From Methylobacterium thuringiense (lineage in GTDB: Bacteria; Pseudomonadota; Alphaproteobacteria; Rhizobiales; Beijerinckiaceae), in assembly GCF_022179645.1 (NCBI RefSeq), contig NZ_BPRA01000005.1, forward strand, positions 124,001 to 188,000: 64,000 bases of DNA. The letters are read 5' to 3'. This document shows, one piece after another, positions 44,896 through 54,721 of the stretch. The position numbers and the translations under genes were made by a program. The notes under the pieces were generated by a model. The model was given only the letters and a program-made list of their open reading frames with translations, did not search any database and was not told the DNA's origin. Every line of letters starts with the position of its first letter. Within the stretch, counting starts at the first letter, position 1.

Positions 44896-45894
44896 TCATT
44901 GATTGTCGACGGCCGCCCTCAATGCCGGCGTCCAGCGCGCGACCTCGCTCTCAACGAGTTTTTGCAGGGCGGCAGGCCCCCGGTCGGCGCCCTGAGGAAC
45001 CTTGCCGCCGAGCTTGAGCAGACGGTCGCGGGTCGGCGGGTCGTCCAGGGCCGCGTTGAGCGCCTCGACGAGCCTGGCCCGGACCTCCTTCGGCAGGCCC
45101 TTCGGTGCGAACACGGCGTTCCAGGCGGTCACCTCGAACTCGGGCAGCCCCGCTTCGCGGGTGGTCGGCACGTCCGGCAGCACCGGCGAGCGTTCGTGGG
45201 TGGCGATGGCATAGGCCCGGATCGTGCCGGCCTGGAGATGGGGAGCGACGTTGACGATCTGGTCGGTGAGGAAGTCGACCTGACCGGCGATCAGGTCGTT
45301 CACCGCCGGGCCGGTGCCGCGATAGACCACGAAGGTCGGCTTCGCGTTGACGATCGAGTCGAACAGCATCCCGGCGGAATGCGAAACCGATCCGACGCCG
45401 GCATGGGCCTGACTGTAGGCCGTGCCGTTGTCGTGCAGAGCCGCGATGAAGCCCTTCAGGTCGCTCGCCGGAAAGTCCTTCCGGGCGACGATCACAACCG
45501 GCGTGCCGGCGGCGACGCCGATCGGGTCGAAGGTCCGGGCTGGGTCGTATTTCAGGGCGCGGAACAGAGCGGGCGCCGCCCCGTGCGTGCCCATGTGGCC
45601 CATCATGATCGTGTAGCCGTCGGCCTCGGCCAGCGAGGCCTGGGTGATGCCTGTGGTGCCGCCGCCGCCCGTGACGTTCTCGATCGCCACCGGTTGGCCC
45701 AGCGCCTTGGCCATCGGGGGGACGACGATCCGGGCGATCGTGTCGGTCGGACCGCCGGCCGCGAAGGGTACGACGAGGGTGATCGGCCGGTTGGGATAGG
45801 CGTGCTGCGCCATGACGGCCGCCGGTGCAGCTGCGACCGCCGCCGTAGCAAGAATACCCAAAATCAGCGGTCGGCAGAGACTCAAGGCAGACAT
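44896..45894 (-). CDS. TctC/Bug-type tripartite tricarboxylate transporter substrate-binding protein
   Basis: A 332-residue periplasmic protein with a signal peptide (cleaved near VMAQHA). The mature start YPNRPITLVVPFAAGGPTDTIAR and the YAIATHERSPVLPDVPT, EVTAWNAVFAPKGLPKEV segments are the Bug/TctC hallmark. It captures a carboxylate for a TctAB permease, but no TctA or TctB gene is adjacent, so it is an orphan binding protein as in many Bug families. A GGAGG precedes the ATG at 45894. Confidence 0.9.
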   Translation of the reverse strand: MSALSLCRPLILGILATAAVAAAPAAVMAQHAYPNRPITLVVPFAAGGPTDTIARIVVPPMAKALGQPVAIENVTGGGGTTGITQASLAEADGYTIMMGHMGTHGAAPALFRALKYDPARTFDPIGVAAGTPVVIVARKDFPASDLKGFIAALHDNGTAYSQAHAGVGSVSHSAGMLFDSIVNAKPTFVVYRGTGPAVNDLIAGQVDFLTDQIVNVAPHLQAGTIRAYAIATHERSPVLPDVPTTREAGLPEFEVTAWNAVFAPKGLPKEVRARLVEALNAALDDPPTRDRLLKLGGKVPQGADRGPAALQKLVESEVARWTPALRAAVDNQ

Positions 45895-46033
45895 CGGACA
45901 TCCTCCGCGAGGACTACGCCACACTGGTACGAGCGCATGGGCACATTGGGCAAGGCTCGTGCCGATCGGTGTCGAGACCGCGGCAGTGCCCCGACGCATG
46001 GGTCGAGGCAAGCCCCATGACCTCTGCCACGCA

Positions 46034-48718
46034 TCAAGAGGCGGCCGTTCCGAGCTTGCGCCGGGCGGGCTCCACGTCCCTGTCGCCGCCTTCTGGCGCG
46101 TCCTGCGCCGTTACGGGACTGCGCGCAGCGCCGGTGCCGACGGCGCTCGCGATCTGGCCGAGGGCGTCGCGCATCGGCTCGAGGCCCTGCACGGTGACGA
46201 CGCTCGAGGCCGGTCCCATCGCCGGGATGAAGCCCGCGTCCGAGAGGGTCTTGAACACCGAGAAGTTCAGATCGCTCTGGACCTTCTGGCCGAGGTTGAC
46301 GTCGGTCACGAGGGCGATCAGGTCGAACTCGAGGAACGGATCGCCGATCTTCTTGAAGACCACCCGCGGCGGCGGCTCCTTGAGCACGTCGGCATGGGCG
46401 CTGGCGCAGGCCACGAGCATCTCGGCGGCCCGGACCGGATCCTGGTTGCGCAGCACGCTCACCGAGATGATGACCCGGCCGGTGCGGTCTCCGCGGACCC
46501 GGTTCTTCACCACGCCCGAGATCAGGTTCGAGTTCGGCACGATCACGGCCGAGCGGTCGAAGGTCTGGATCTCGGTGGAGCGGACCGAGATGCGCTTCAC
46601 GATGCCCTCGCTGTCGCCGATCAGCACCTGATCGCCGACGCGGATCGGGCGTTCCCAAAGCAGCAGCAAGCCCGAGACGAAGTTGTTGACGATCGACTGC
46701 AGACCGAAACCGATACCGACGGAGAGCGCGCCGGCGACGATGGTCAGCTTTTCCAGGCTCAGGCCCAAATAGGAGAACGCGAGCGCCAGCGCGAGCAGGA
46801 AGCCAACATAGCCGGCTACCGTCGAGATCGAGTTGCGCAGGCCGGCGTCGAGATCTGTCGCCGGCAGGTAGGTGTTTTCGAGCCAACGCTGGATCGACCG
46901 TGTGATGAACACGCCGAGCACGAGGATGCCGACGCCGAAGACGATCGCCGAGAGCGAGATCGTGACGTCGCCGACCTTGAAGCCGAAGAAGGCCGAGCGC
47001 AGCGAGGAGAAAACGTCATTCGAATCGAGCCCCCAGGGCGCCAGCGCCAGCAGTACCGCCACCGCGACGAGCACGACCCGGGCGAAGCCCGTGGCGAGCA
47101 CGGCGATCTGGTTCAGCGAGCGCTTGCGGAGGCCCGTATTCGCCTGCAGCGCGGTCGCGATCTTGGTATCGTCCGAGAGCGAGCCGCCGATGAAGACGTC
47201 GGCGCTGGCGATGAGCAGCCAGAGCAGGACGAACAGGCTCGCTGTCCAGATCAGCTGATCGACGAGAAAGGCCGAGAGCGCCACGTAGCCGACGATCGCG
47301 CCGAGGCCGACGAGGACCGTCGCCGCCCAGCCGAGCAGGCGCAACGGCCCGCCGATGCTGCTCGACGTCTCGGTGGCGACGTAGGGACCGAAGCAGGCCT
47401 CCTCCTTCTCGGCCGTATCAGCGAAGCGGTGCAGGCCGATGGCCAGGAGCAGCGCGGCCGTGACCGCGCCGATGCCGCGGGTGGCGATCGAGATCGAGAG
47501 CGCGGCGTAGATGCCGGAATTGAGCGCCTCGGTGGATTTCGACACGGTGATGACCACCGCGATGCTCACCGCGAGAAGCTGGATGCGCCAGGCGGCGGCA
47601 TCGCTCACCGGCGTCGGCCGCCAGGCCGGCTTGCCGACGGCGAGGAGCGCGTCGCTGAGCGCCTGCACGAAAGCGATGAAGGCCAGCCCGATCAGAATTG
47701 CGCTGGCTACCGGCATCAGCCGGGTCGGGAGCAGGTCGGTGGCGTCGAGGGCGTAGTAGACGGCGTAGCTTCCGGCGACGGCCGGCACCGTTCCGAGGAG
47801 CAGCACGCGCCAAGCCGCCAGGAGCTTTGCACGTCGGGTCGGATTCGCGACCTTCGGATCGCGCCGGCCGAGCTTGGGCGCGATGTTGCGGCGCCCGAAA
47901 TACAGCGCGAACGAGATGCCGAAGGCGATGCCGAGGACCAGCAGGTTCCAGAGACTGCCGTTGCGCGCGAACAGCGTGACGATGTCCTCGAGTGCCGCCT
48001 GAAGGGAATTCAGATCGCGCGGCAGGTCCGCGCCGATCTTCATCCAGAGATCGGGACTGAACAGCGCCGAAGAGCGCTCGAACAGGCCGCGAGTGAAGGC
48101 GGCACGGCGCTTGTTGGTGATCTGGTCGACGATCTGGTCGCTCTGGACGAGCAACGACTTGGCGAGCCGCTGGGTCTCGTCGATCTCGGTTACGGCGTGC
48201 TCGCGTTCGACGCGCTCCTTGGCGACGTCCTCGCCCTCCTCAGTGTCCTTTGGCTTCGGCCCGAGTTGGGTCTGACGCTCCCGGGCGGCTTCAAGGCGTG
48301 GTTCGAGGGCGGCGATGATCGCGCGGATCCGGTCGGAGACGGCCTCCAGCCCGTCGCGAGCGCGGGTGAGATCGCCGGCGCCGACGTTGCGGCCGGTCAC
48401 GGCCTTCTCGCGACCGTCGAGGTTGCCCTTGATCTCGTCGAGGCGCTCGCGGACCGTTTTGATGCCCTCCGAGACGGCGGGCTTCGGTGCGGGCTTTGCG
48501 ACGGGCGAAGGTGGCGCCGTTTGCGGCGTCGCGCCCGGCTGCGGAACGGCCTGCGACTTGTCGCCGCCGGCCTGAGGCACGGGAGCGGTCTTCTGGTCCT
48601 GCTGCGGGCTCGGCGCGGCTCCCTGCCCGACCGCTCCCGTCGGCACCGCAAGGGCGGCCGCCGCCAGAACGGCCGAGAAGCACGCGATGCGTGCGGCGCG
48701 AAAGGTCGATCGAACCAT
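46034..48718 (-). CDS. Large MscS-family mechanosensitive channel (DUF3772 type)
   Basis: An 894-residue protein. A signal sequence (to about residue 30) leads into a Pro/Gln/Ala-rich linker, a coiled periplasmic domain (about 90-240, DUF3772-like), then about ten or eleven membrane helices and the MscS core with GFGLQSIVNNFVSGLLLLWERPIRVGD and a cytosolic beta domain (TFDRSAVIVPNSNLISGVVKN). It probably opens under membrane tension to release solutes. The ATG at 48718 starts the signal peptide. Confidence 0.9.
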   Translation of the reverse strand: MVRSTFRAARIACFSAVLAAAALAVPTGAVGQGAAPSPQQDQKTAPVPQAGGDKSQAVPQPGATPQTAPPSPVAKPAPKPAVSEGIKTVRERLDEIKGNLDGREKAVTGRNVGAGDLTRARDGLEAVSDRIRAIIAALEPRLEAARERQTQLGPKPKDTEEGEDVAKERVEREHAVTEIDETQRLAKSLLVQSDQIVDQITNKRRAAFTRGLFERSSALFSPDLWMKIGADLPRDLNSLQAALEDIVTLFARNGSLWNLLVLGIAFGISFALYFGRRNIAPKLGRRDPKVANPTRRAKLLAAWRVLLLGTVPAVAGSYAVYYALDATDLLPTRLMPVASAILIGLAFIAFVQALSDALLAVGKPAWRPTPVSDAAAWRIQLLAVSIAVVITVSKSTEALNSGIYAALSISIATRGIGAVTAALLLAIGLHRFADTAEKEEACFGPYVATETSSSIGGPLRLLGWAATVLVGLGAIVGYVALSAFLVDQLIWTASLFVLLWLLIASADVFIGGSLSDDTKIATALQANTGLRKRSLNQIAVLATGFARVVLVAVAVLLALAPWGLDSNDVFSSLRSAFFGFKVGDVTISLSAIVFGVGILVLGVFITRSIQRWLENTYLPATDLDAGLRNSISTVAGYVGFLLALALAFSYLGLSLEKLTIVAGALSVGIGFGLQSIVNNFVSGLLLLWERPIRVGDQVLIGDSEGIVKRISVRSTEIQTFDRSAVIVPNSNLISGVVKNRVRGDRTGRVIISVSVLRNQDPVRAAEMLVACASAHADVLKEPPPRVVFKKIGDPFLEFDLIALVTDVNLGQKVQSDLNFSVFKTLSDAGFIPAMGPASSVVTVQGLEPMRDALGQIASAVGTGAARSPVTAQDAPEGGDRDVEPARRKLGTAAS

Positions 48719-49351
48719 CGTCGTCCTTGTTCGAGTGCGGGGCGCGCTCGGTGCGAGCGTGCCTCCAGGCCGAATCACTTTGAGGGGCTGCTCCGATCTG
48801 CACAGGAGCATGGGGCGGCTCGCGGTCTCCGTCCCCGGCATCGCTCCCTCCGTCGCGGATCAATGGGGCGAAACGGTGCAAGGCGCGCGCGTGGCAGCCC
48901 GGCAATCGCGGAACCTGTGCGCCCGCCGTCTCGCCGATACGGCCCACCTTCACAACCCTGTCACGTCGATATTAGACTGAGCAGCAATGGACATGGCCTT
49001 GTCGTCTCGCTGCCGGGCAGCGACGACCGTCGTGACGACGTCCGACGCTCTTGCTGCCCACGTGTCATCGGCTGCCCTTTTCGGCAGTCGTCGCTGGCGT
49101 TTCCAGTCCACTCCCGTCTCGCACCGACGTTTCAGCAGTCCAGCGGCCAAGCTTCCGAAGGCTTGGCCGTGCGCTTGGGGGTGCCATATTGTGCCGTATC
49201 GGAGTATTGGACCGAGCCACGAGGTCAGAGCTCGTGCACGCGATCAGAGAGTTGCGTCTATGACGAGCATCCGAGCCTGCGTCGCCGACCCGAATATCTC
49301 TAGGCGTTCCGAACGACCGGACGCCGCGCCCCTTGGTGCCAGGAGGGCCGC
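48719..49351. other. Gene-free gap between the MscS and HNH genes
   Basis: About 630 bases between divergent genes. Open frames here are Arg/Ser-rich and look like chance. I see no RNA gene, repeat or operator I can support; promoters for both neighbours should lie here. An AGGAGGG ribosome site directly precedes the HNH ATG. Confidence 0.5.
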
Positions 49352-49918
49352 ATGAACGCGCCCGTCGGCAATCTTCGCACCCTCGTCCTCAATGCCGACA
49401 TGCAGCCCGTGAGCTGGGCGCCGCTCTCCGTCTGGAACTGGCAGGACGCCCTCGTCGCCGTGCTGCAGGACCGGGTGATCCAGGTGAAGACCTACGACGA
49501 CATCGAGGTCCACTCCGCCAGCCAGGCGTTCCAGGTGCCCTCGGTCGTCGCCCTTAAGAGCTATCACCGGCGCAAGAAGGTCGCCTTCACGCGCTACCAC
49601 CTCTTCCTGCGCGACGAGTTCACTTGTCAGTATTGCGGCGAGCGCCTGCCCCCGCAGGAACTGACCTTCGACCACGTCAACCCGCGCTCGAAGGGCGGCG
49701 AGTCGGTCTGGTCGAACATCGTTGCGAGCTGCAGCGCCGACAATCTGCGCAAGGGCAACCGCTCGCTCGCGAAGAGCGGCCTGAACCTGCGTCGCCAGCC
49801 CTTCGAACCGTCGCCCTACCAGCTCGACGCCATCGCCAGGCGCCTGCCCAAGGCGAAGAACGAACTGCACAACACTTGGCTCGACTTTCTGTACTGGGAC
49901 AGCCCGCTCGAGACCTGA
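49352..49918 (+). CDS. HNH endonuclease-domain protein
   Basis: A 188-residue protein of a widespread bacterial HNH family. The domain reads RDEFTCQYCGERLPPQELTFDHVNPRSKGGESVWSNIV, with CxxC zinc ligands, the DH of the beta-beta-alpha metal site and the terminal Asn. The N-terminal NLRTLVLNADMQPVSWAPLSVWNWQDALVAVLQDRV is the typical lead-in. These chromosomal HNH proteins are conserved but poorly understood; phage-like packaging nucleases are relatives. An excellent AGGAGGG site precedes the ATG. Confidence 0.92.
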   Translation: MNAPVGNLRTLVLNADMQPVSWAPLSVWNWQDALVAVLQDRVIQVKTYDDIEVHSASQAFQVPSVVALKSYHRRKKVAFTRYHLFLRDEFTCQYCGERLPPQELTFDHVNPRSKGGESVWSNIVASCSADNLRKGNRSLAKSGLNLRRQPFEPSPYQLDAIARRLPKAKNELHNTWLDFLYWDSPLET

Positions 49919-49924
49919 GGACGG

Positions 49925-49953
49925 GTGCCGGACGCCCGCGTGCGATCCGGCAC
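49925..49953 (+). terminator. Hairpin after the HNH gene
   Basis: Perfect eight-base arms GTGCCGGA and TCCGGCAC lie seven bases after the stop. The following bases are C-rich rather than T-rich, so terminator activity is uncertain. Confidence 0.4.
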
Positions 49954-50015
49954 CACCCCCGTCCCCGATCCTTGTCATTGACGGCCTTGAAGAACCGTTG
50001 GGCGAGGAGACCGCC

Positions 50016-50329
50016 GTGGCCTGGGCCATCCTGTTCGTTGCCGGCCTGTTCGAGATCGGTTGGGCGATCGGGCTGAAATACGCTGACGGATTCACGAAAC
50101 TCTGGCCGTCTGTATGGACGCTTGTCAGCATGGTCATCAGCGTCGTGCTGCTGTCGTTCGCGGTTAGGACGCTGCCGATCGGCACCGGTTATGCCGTCTG
50201 GACCGGCATCGGCACGGTCGGCACCGCGTTCTCGGAATTGTGCTGTTCGCCGAGCCCGTCACCGCCACGCGCATCGGATGCATCACCCTCGTCGTCGCGG
50301 GCATTTTGGGGTTGAAGCTCGCTGAATGA
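50016..50329 (+). pseudogene. SugE/Gdx-type SMR guanidinium exporter, frameshifted
   Basis: The first 71 codons read as a normal small multidrug resistance protein of the SugE/Gdx type (LFVAGLFEIGWAIGLKYADGF, LPIGTGYAVWTGIGTVGTA). The rest (GIVLFAEPVTATRIGCITL, then VAGILGLKLAE) continues in another frame up to TGA at 50327. One missing G at about 50228 accounts for it. With that base the protein would be about 104 residues with four helices. As written the last helix is lost. GTG start with GAGGAG upstream. Pseudogene or sequence error. Confidence 0.87.
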
Positions 50330-50332
50330 TGA

Positions 50333-51043
50333 TCAAAGCGGCGGTAAAACCGTAGCGCCCGACCGCCAAGCGAGGTCGAGGATCAGTCCGCGCGGGTGGG
50401 TATCGATTACCGGCGCGACCGGCAGGCCGGCGGCGCTGAGCAGATTCGCTGTCCAGTGGTTGCAGACATTCGCGAACGAGAAGCGGCCGGTGCCGGCATA
50501 GAACAGGCTCGGCCCGTAGAGGCCCGGGCCGTCCTCGACCGGCTGCTGCCCGTCCAGGCGAAACGCCGCGTCGAGGCGAGCGAGGAGCCGAGCGAGGCCC
50601 GCCGGGGAGACGCGGATCGGCACGATCTCGGCATTCGGGAAGGCGGCGCGCAGGTTGTCTGGCAGTCCGACCACCTGGACCACGCCCGCAGCGCCGCCGG
50701 GCGTGAACAGCGCCTTCGCCGCCAGCATCCAATCGACATCCGCCACCGTCGGCGTCGTCCGATAGAAGCGGGCTTCGCCCCAGCCGAATTCGATTTTCTG
50801 GTAGTTGCGGAAGCGGGTGGCCACGGCACGGAGCGCTGCGCCCGTGCCCTCCCCCGTCAGCGCCTCGTGCGGCAGCACGACGCCCGAATGCCAGCCGTGG
50901 CTGACGAGGTGGATCGTTCGGGAATTGGTGTCCGTGGGTGGGTAGAGGGCCGGGTCACCCGGCTTCGCCGTCAGGACGACAGCGAAGAAGAACACGATGA
51001 GCAGGCCGGCCGCTGCGAGGCCGAAGCTGCGCAGCCATCTCAT
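50333..51043 (-). CDS. DUF2459 family exported protein
   Basis: A 236-residue protein with an N-terminal membrane anchor or signal (about residues 7-26), then IHLVSHGWHSGVVLP, FGWGEARFY and FANVCNHWTANLLSAAGLPV. This matches the DUF2459 (TIGR02117-like) family, in which conserved His and Cys residues suggest a hydrolase-like fold, but no function is established. It converges on the frameshifted SMR gene and is 18 bases downstream of valS on the same strand. Confidence 0.82.
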   Translation of the reverse strand: MRWLRSFGLAAAGLLIVFFFAVVLTAKPGDPALYPPTDTNSRTIHLVSHGWHSGVVLPHEALTGEGTGAALRAVATRFRNYQKIEFGWGEARFYRTTPTVADVDWMLAAKALFTPGGAAGVVQVVGLPDNLRAAFPNAEIVPIRVSPAGLARLLARLDAAFRLDGQQPVEDGPGLYGPSLFYAGTGRFSFANVCNHWTANLLSAAGLPVAPVIDTHPRGLILDLAWRSGATVLPPL

Positions 51044-51061
51044 GGCGCTTCGATCCGGTCT

Positions 51062-53782
51062 TCAGCTCTGATCCGTCAACCGCGCCAGCGCCTCTCGGAT
51101 CTTTTCGAGTTTCGCGGCCTCGCTGTCGCGACGTTCGCGCTGCTCTTCGATTACGTCCTCCGGGGCACGGGCGACGAAGTCGGCGTTGCCGAGCTTAGAG
51201 TCGATCTTGCCAATCTCGGTGACCGTGCGGCCCTCCTCCTTCCGAAGGCGCGCGACCTCGGCGCCGAGATCGACAATCCCTTCTAGAGGAAGAGCGGCGA
51301 CAGTGCCGCGTACCAAGAGCTGCACCGAGTTCTTCGGCGCTTCCGCCACGAAACGGATCTCCGAGAGGCGGGCGAGACGAAGGAGGGTGTCGTGCCAGTG
51401 CCCGACGCGCTCGCGCACGCTCTCATCGACGGCGACGAGCGCCAGCGGAATCTGCGCACCGGCCGGAACGTTGGTCTCCGAGCGGGCCGAGCGGATTTCC
51501 GAGACGAGATCGACCACGAAGCCGACCTCCGACTCGGCGGAGCTGTCGGCGAGCCCGGACAGATCCGGCCAGGGCGCGAGCGTGAGCAGCCCGCGATCGG
51601 CGATGCCCTCCCCCTTGATCGCCCACAGCTCTTCCGTGAGGAACGGCATGAACGGGTGCAGCAGCTTGGCGATCTGGTCGATCAGGAACGCGATGGTCTT
51701 CTGCGTCTCGTCCTTCAGCGCGGCGTCAACGCCCTCGCCCTGCAGCACGGGCTTGGCGAGTTCGAGATACCAGTCACAGAAGATGTTCCAGACGAAGCGG
51801 TAGGCTGCGGCGGCGGCATCGTTGAATCGGTAGGCGTCGAGCGCCGTACCCACTTCGGTCACCGCGCGGGCAGCCTCGCCGAGCGCCCAACGGTTAAGGA
51901 CGGCGTTCGCGCTCTCCGGCCGGAAGGCGGGATCGAGGCGGCAGCCGTTCAGTTCGGCGAAGCGCGAGGCGTTCCAGAGCTTCGTCGCGAAGTTGCGGTA
52001 GCTCTCGACCTGGTTCGGCCCGAGCTTGATGTCGCGCCCGGGCGCGGCGAGCGCGGCCAGGGTGAAACGCAGGGCATCGGCGCCGTATTGCTCGATCAGG
52101 CCGATCGGATCGACGACGTTGCCCTTGGATTTCGACATCTTGGCGCCGGTGGCGTCGCGCACCAGGGCGTGCAGGTACACCGTGTCGAAGGGCACCTTGT
52201 CGGTGAGATGCAGGCCCATCATCATCATGCGGGCGACCCAGAAGAACAGGATGTCCTTGCCGGTGACCAGAGTGTTGGTCGGGTAGTAGCGTGCGAGTTC
52301 CGGTGTCGTCTCGGGCCAGCCGAGGGTCGAGAACGGCCAGAGCGCCGAGGAGAACCACGTGTCGAGGACGTCCTCGTCACGCCGCAGCGTGACGGGACCG
52401 CCACGGGCCGCGTCGGCCTTGGCCTGCGCCTCGGCTTCGCTCATGGCGACGTAGATGCCGCCCTCCTCGTCATACCAGACCGGGATCTGGTGGCCCCACC
52501 AGAGCTGGCGCGAGATGCACCACGGCTCGATGTTGGTGAGCCACTGGAAGAAGACCTTTTCGTTGTTCTCGGGGACGAACCGGGTCTGGCCGTCGCGCAC
52601 GGCCTGAAGCGCGCGCTCGGCCAGCGGCTTGACGTTCACGTACCATTGATCGGTGAGATAGGGCTCGATCACGACGCCGGAGCGGTCGCCATGCGGCACC
52701 GCATGGGCGTTCGGCTCGATCTTGAGCAGCAGGCCACGCTCTTCCATCAGCGCGACGACGCGCTTGCGGGCGACGGCGCGGTCGAGGCCGTGCAGTTCGA
52801 GCGCCGGCGGCTCCGGCTCGGCACCCTCGAAGAAGGCGTCGTTGCCGACGAGCAGCATCTGCCCCTCCTCGTCGAGCACGTTGATCGGGCGCAAGGAGTG
52901 CCGCTTGCCGACCTCGAAGTCGTTGAAATCGTGGGCCGGGGTGATCTTGACTGCACCGGTGCCCTTCTCGGGATCGGAATAGGTGTCGGCGACGATCGGG
53001 ATCGGCCGACGCACCAGAGGCAGCAGCACCCGCTTTCCGACCAGCGTCGTATAGCGCTCGTCCTCCGGATGCACCGCGACGGCGGTGTCGCCGAGCATGG
53101 TTTCGGGCCGCGTCGTGGCGACCGTGATGGTTTCGCCGGTGAGCGCGCCGGCCTCGTCCACGACCGGATAGTCGAAGTACCAGAGGTGCCCCTTGGTCTC
53201 GACCTGCAGGACCTCGAGGTCGGAGATCGCGGTCTGGAACTTCGGATCCCAGTTCACGAGGCGCTTGTCGCGGTAGATCAGGCCCTGTGCGTGGAGGTCG
53301 ACGAAGGTCTTGAGGACGGCCTGCGACAGGCCCTCGTCCATGGTGAAGCGTTCGCGCGACCAGTCGCAGGAGGCACCGAGGCGCTTCAGCTGGCCGACGA
53401 TGGCCCCGCCCGACTCCGCCTTCCAGGCCCAGACCTTTTCGAGAAAGGCCTCACGGCCGAGCTCGCGCCGGCCCGGCTGCTGGGTTTCCATAAGACGGCG
53501 CTCGACCACCATCTGCGTGGCGATGCCGGCGTGATCGGTGCCCGGTTGCCAGAGCACGTCGCGTCCGCGCATGCGCTCGAAGCGACAGAGGATGTCCTGC
53601 AGCGTGTTGTTGAGTGCGTGGCCGATATGCAGCGATCCCGTCACGTTCGGCGGCGGGATCACGATGCAATAGGGCTCGGCGCCGGCGCGCTCGGGCCTGC
53701 CGGCCCTGAAGGCGCCCTCGGCCTCCCAGGCAGCACCGACGCGCGCTTCGACGGCGGCGGGATCGAAGGTCTTGTCCATCAT
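51062..53782 (-). CDS. valS: Valine--tRNA ligase
   Basis: A 906-residue class I synthetase. The HIGH motif is at residues 52-55 (SLHIGHALNN), the KMSKS motif near 548 (GAKMSKSKGNVVDP), the CP1 editing domain in between (TTRPETMLGDTAVAVHPED), and a C-terminal coiled-coil arm of about 70 residues (VARLRKEEGRTVTEIGKID) of the ValS type. It charges tRNA-Val and edits threonine. The ATG at 53782 gives the usual MDKTFDPAAVE start. Confidence 0.96.
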   Translation of the reverse strand: MMDKTFDPAAVEARVGAAWEAEGAFRAGRPERAGAEPYCIVIPPPNVTGSLHIGHALNNTLQDILCRFERMRGRDVLWQPGTDHAGIATQMVVERRLMETQQPGRRELGREAFLEKVWAWKAESGGAIVGQLKRLGASCDWSRERFTMDEGLSQAVLKTFVDLHAQGLIYRDKRLVNWDPKFQTAISDLEVLQVETKGHLWYFDYPVVDEAGALTGETITVATTRPETMLGDTAVAVHPEDERYTTLVGKRVLLPLVRRPIPIVADTYSDPEKGTGAVKITPAHDFNDFEVGKRHSLRPINVLDEEGQMLLVGNDAFFEGAEPEPPALELHGLDRAVARKRVVALMEERGLLLKIEPNAHAVPHGDRSGVVIEPYLTDQWYVNVKPLAERALQAVRDGQTRFVPENNEKVFFQWLTNIEPWCISRQLWWGHQIPVWYDEEGGIYVAMSEAEAQAKADAARGGPVTLRRDEDVLDTWFSSALWPFSTLGWPETTPELARYYPTNTLVTGKDILFFWVARMMMMGLHLTDKVPFDTVYLHALVRDATGAKMSKSKGNVVDPIGLIEQYGADALRFTLAALAAPGRDIKLGPNQVESYRNFATKLWNASRFAELNGCRLDPAFRPESANAVLNRWALGEAARAVTEVGTALDAYRFNDAAAAAYRFVWNIFCDWYLELAKPVLQGEGVDAALKDETQKTIAFLIDQIAKLLHPFMPFLTEELWAIKGEGIADRGLLTLAPWPDLSGLADSSAESEVGFVVDLVSEIRSARSETNVPAGAQIPLALVAVDESVRERVGHWHDTLLRLARLSEIRFVAEAPKNSVQLLVRGTVAALPLEGIVDLGAEVARLRKEEGRTVTEIGKIDSKLGNADFVARAPEDVIEEQRERRDSEAAKLEKIREALARLTDQS

Positions 53783-53914
53783 GAGGCGGTCGGGCCGATC
53801 GTGCGGGCGGTCTTTTGAAGATGCCGCCGCTTTCAACCCTTCGCCGCCCTGCCGTCAACCACGGGGCATCGCTCGGCGCCCGAGACCCGGCGTCCGAGCC
53901 TCGGTATCCGAAAC

Positions 53915-54496
53915 TTAGCGTCCCCTCGCGACCCGCTCGATCTCCGCGCGAACCAGCCGCTCGACCATCGTCGGCAGGTTGTCGTCGAGCCAGGACTTCA
54001 GCATCGGCCGAAGCATGTCCTTGACGAGGTCCTCCAGCGTGCGGGCATTGTTCGTCAGCACGGTGTGGGCGAGCATCGTGAAGTGCTGTCCGACGCTGTC
54101 GTCGGTCGTTTTCGAGACGAGACGCTCCACCACCTGCTCTTCGACGGCGGCCTGCAATCGCTCCGGCGCGCTGCTCTGCGGAGGGGGCGGAGGGGCTACC
54201 GGGACCGGCTCGGGCTCCGGCGTCGAAAAATCGACCTCGTCGATGTCGAATTCGATCTCGGGCGGATCGAATGCGACGGGCTGTGGGCGCCGCACGGGCT
54301 TGGCGACCTGAGCGAGATCGAGCACGTCGTCGAGCCGGGGCTTGGGCGCAGGCGGCGGCGCGGCTTCGGGCTCTGCCTCGGGCGCGTTGTCGTCGGCGAT
54401 GATGCGACGGATGGAGGCGAGGATGTCCTCCATCGACGGCTCCCCCGCAGAGGAGTCCTTCATCGTATCCGGAAACTTCGGGCTTGCAGCACTCAT
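53915..54496 (-). CDS. PopZ-like polar organising protein (DUF2497)
   Basis: A 193-residue protein with the three-part PopZ layout. The N-terminal helix is EPSMEDILASIRRIIADD (about 19-36), the centre is an acidic Pro/Glu-rich disordered region (about 40-110), and the C-terminal helices contain TLEDLVKDMLRPMLKSWLDDNLPTMVERLVRAEIERV. PopZ forms a polar scaffold that anchors the ParB-origin complex. An alternative start at 54463 would still keep the domain. It lies upstream of valS on the same strand. Confidence 0.88.
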   Translation of the reverse strand: MSAASPKFPDTMKDSSAGEPSMEDILASIRRIIADDNAPEAEPEAAPPPAPKPRLDDVLDLAQVAKPVRRPQPVAFDPPEIEFDIDEVDFSTPEPEPVPVAPPPPPQSSAPERLQAAVEEQVVERLVSKTTDDSVGQHFTMLAHTVLTNNARTLEDLVKDMLRPMLKSWLDDNLPTMVERLVRAEIERVARGR

Positions 54497-54643
54497 CCTG
54501 ACGACGACTCACGCGAGGGGTGCGGAAAAGAATCGGCTATGATGGTTAATATTTTACGCTCATCCCTTGAGGATAAGCCGAACTCTCCGAGTTGCCGAAG
54601 AGGATTTTAGCGTCTCGTGCAAGATTCCCGGCCGACGGGATTG

Positions 54644-54673
54644 CTCCCACTGGTTACGGCAATGCAGTGGGAG
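54644..54673. terminator. Stem-loop between the tolC-type and popZ-like genes
   Basis: Perfect nine-base arms CTCCCACTG and CAGTGGGAG enclose a 12-base loop, about 50 bases after the tolC-family stop. A TTT follows on the plus strand only. It may still end the minus-strand transcript. Confidence 0.4.
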
Positions 54674-54721
54674 TTTCGTCAGATGCACTGTCTCGTCGTC
54701 GGCCGATCGATGATTCCCGCT

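Noticed and set aside
45812-49303. A 1163-codon open frame on the plus strand over the MscS gene
   Set aside because: Composition is Arg/Asp/Glu repeats without any fold; the minus-strand MscS protein has helices and the MscS signature.
49919-50015. A guanidine riboswitch before the SMR gene
   Set aside because: Only one hairpin is present, and I could not find the paired ACGR loops of guanidine-II or the conserved core of guanidine-I or -III.
51392-53818. An 808-codon open frame opposite valS
   Set aside because: Shadow of valS, which carries both HIGH and KMSKS motifs.
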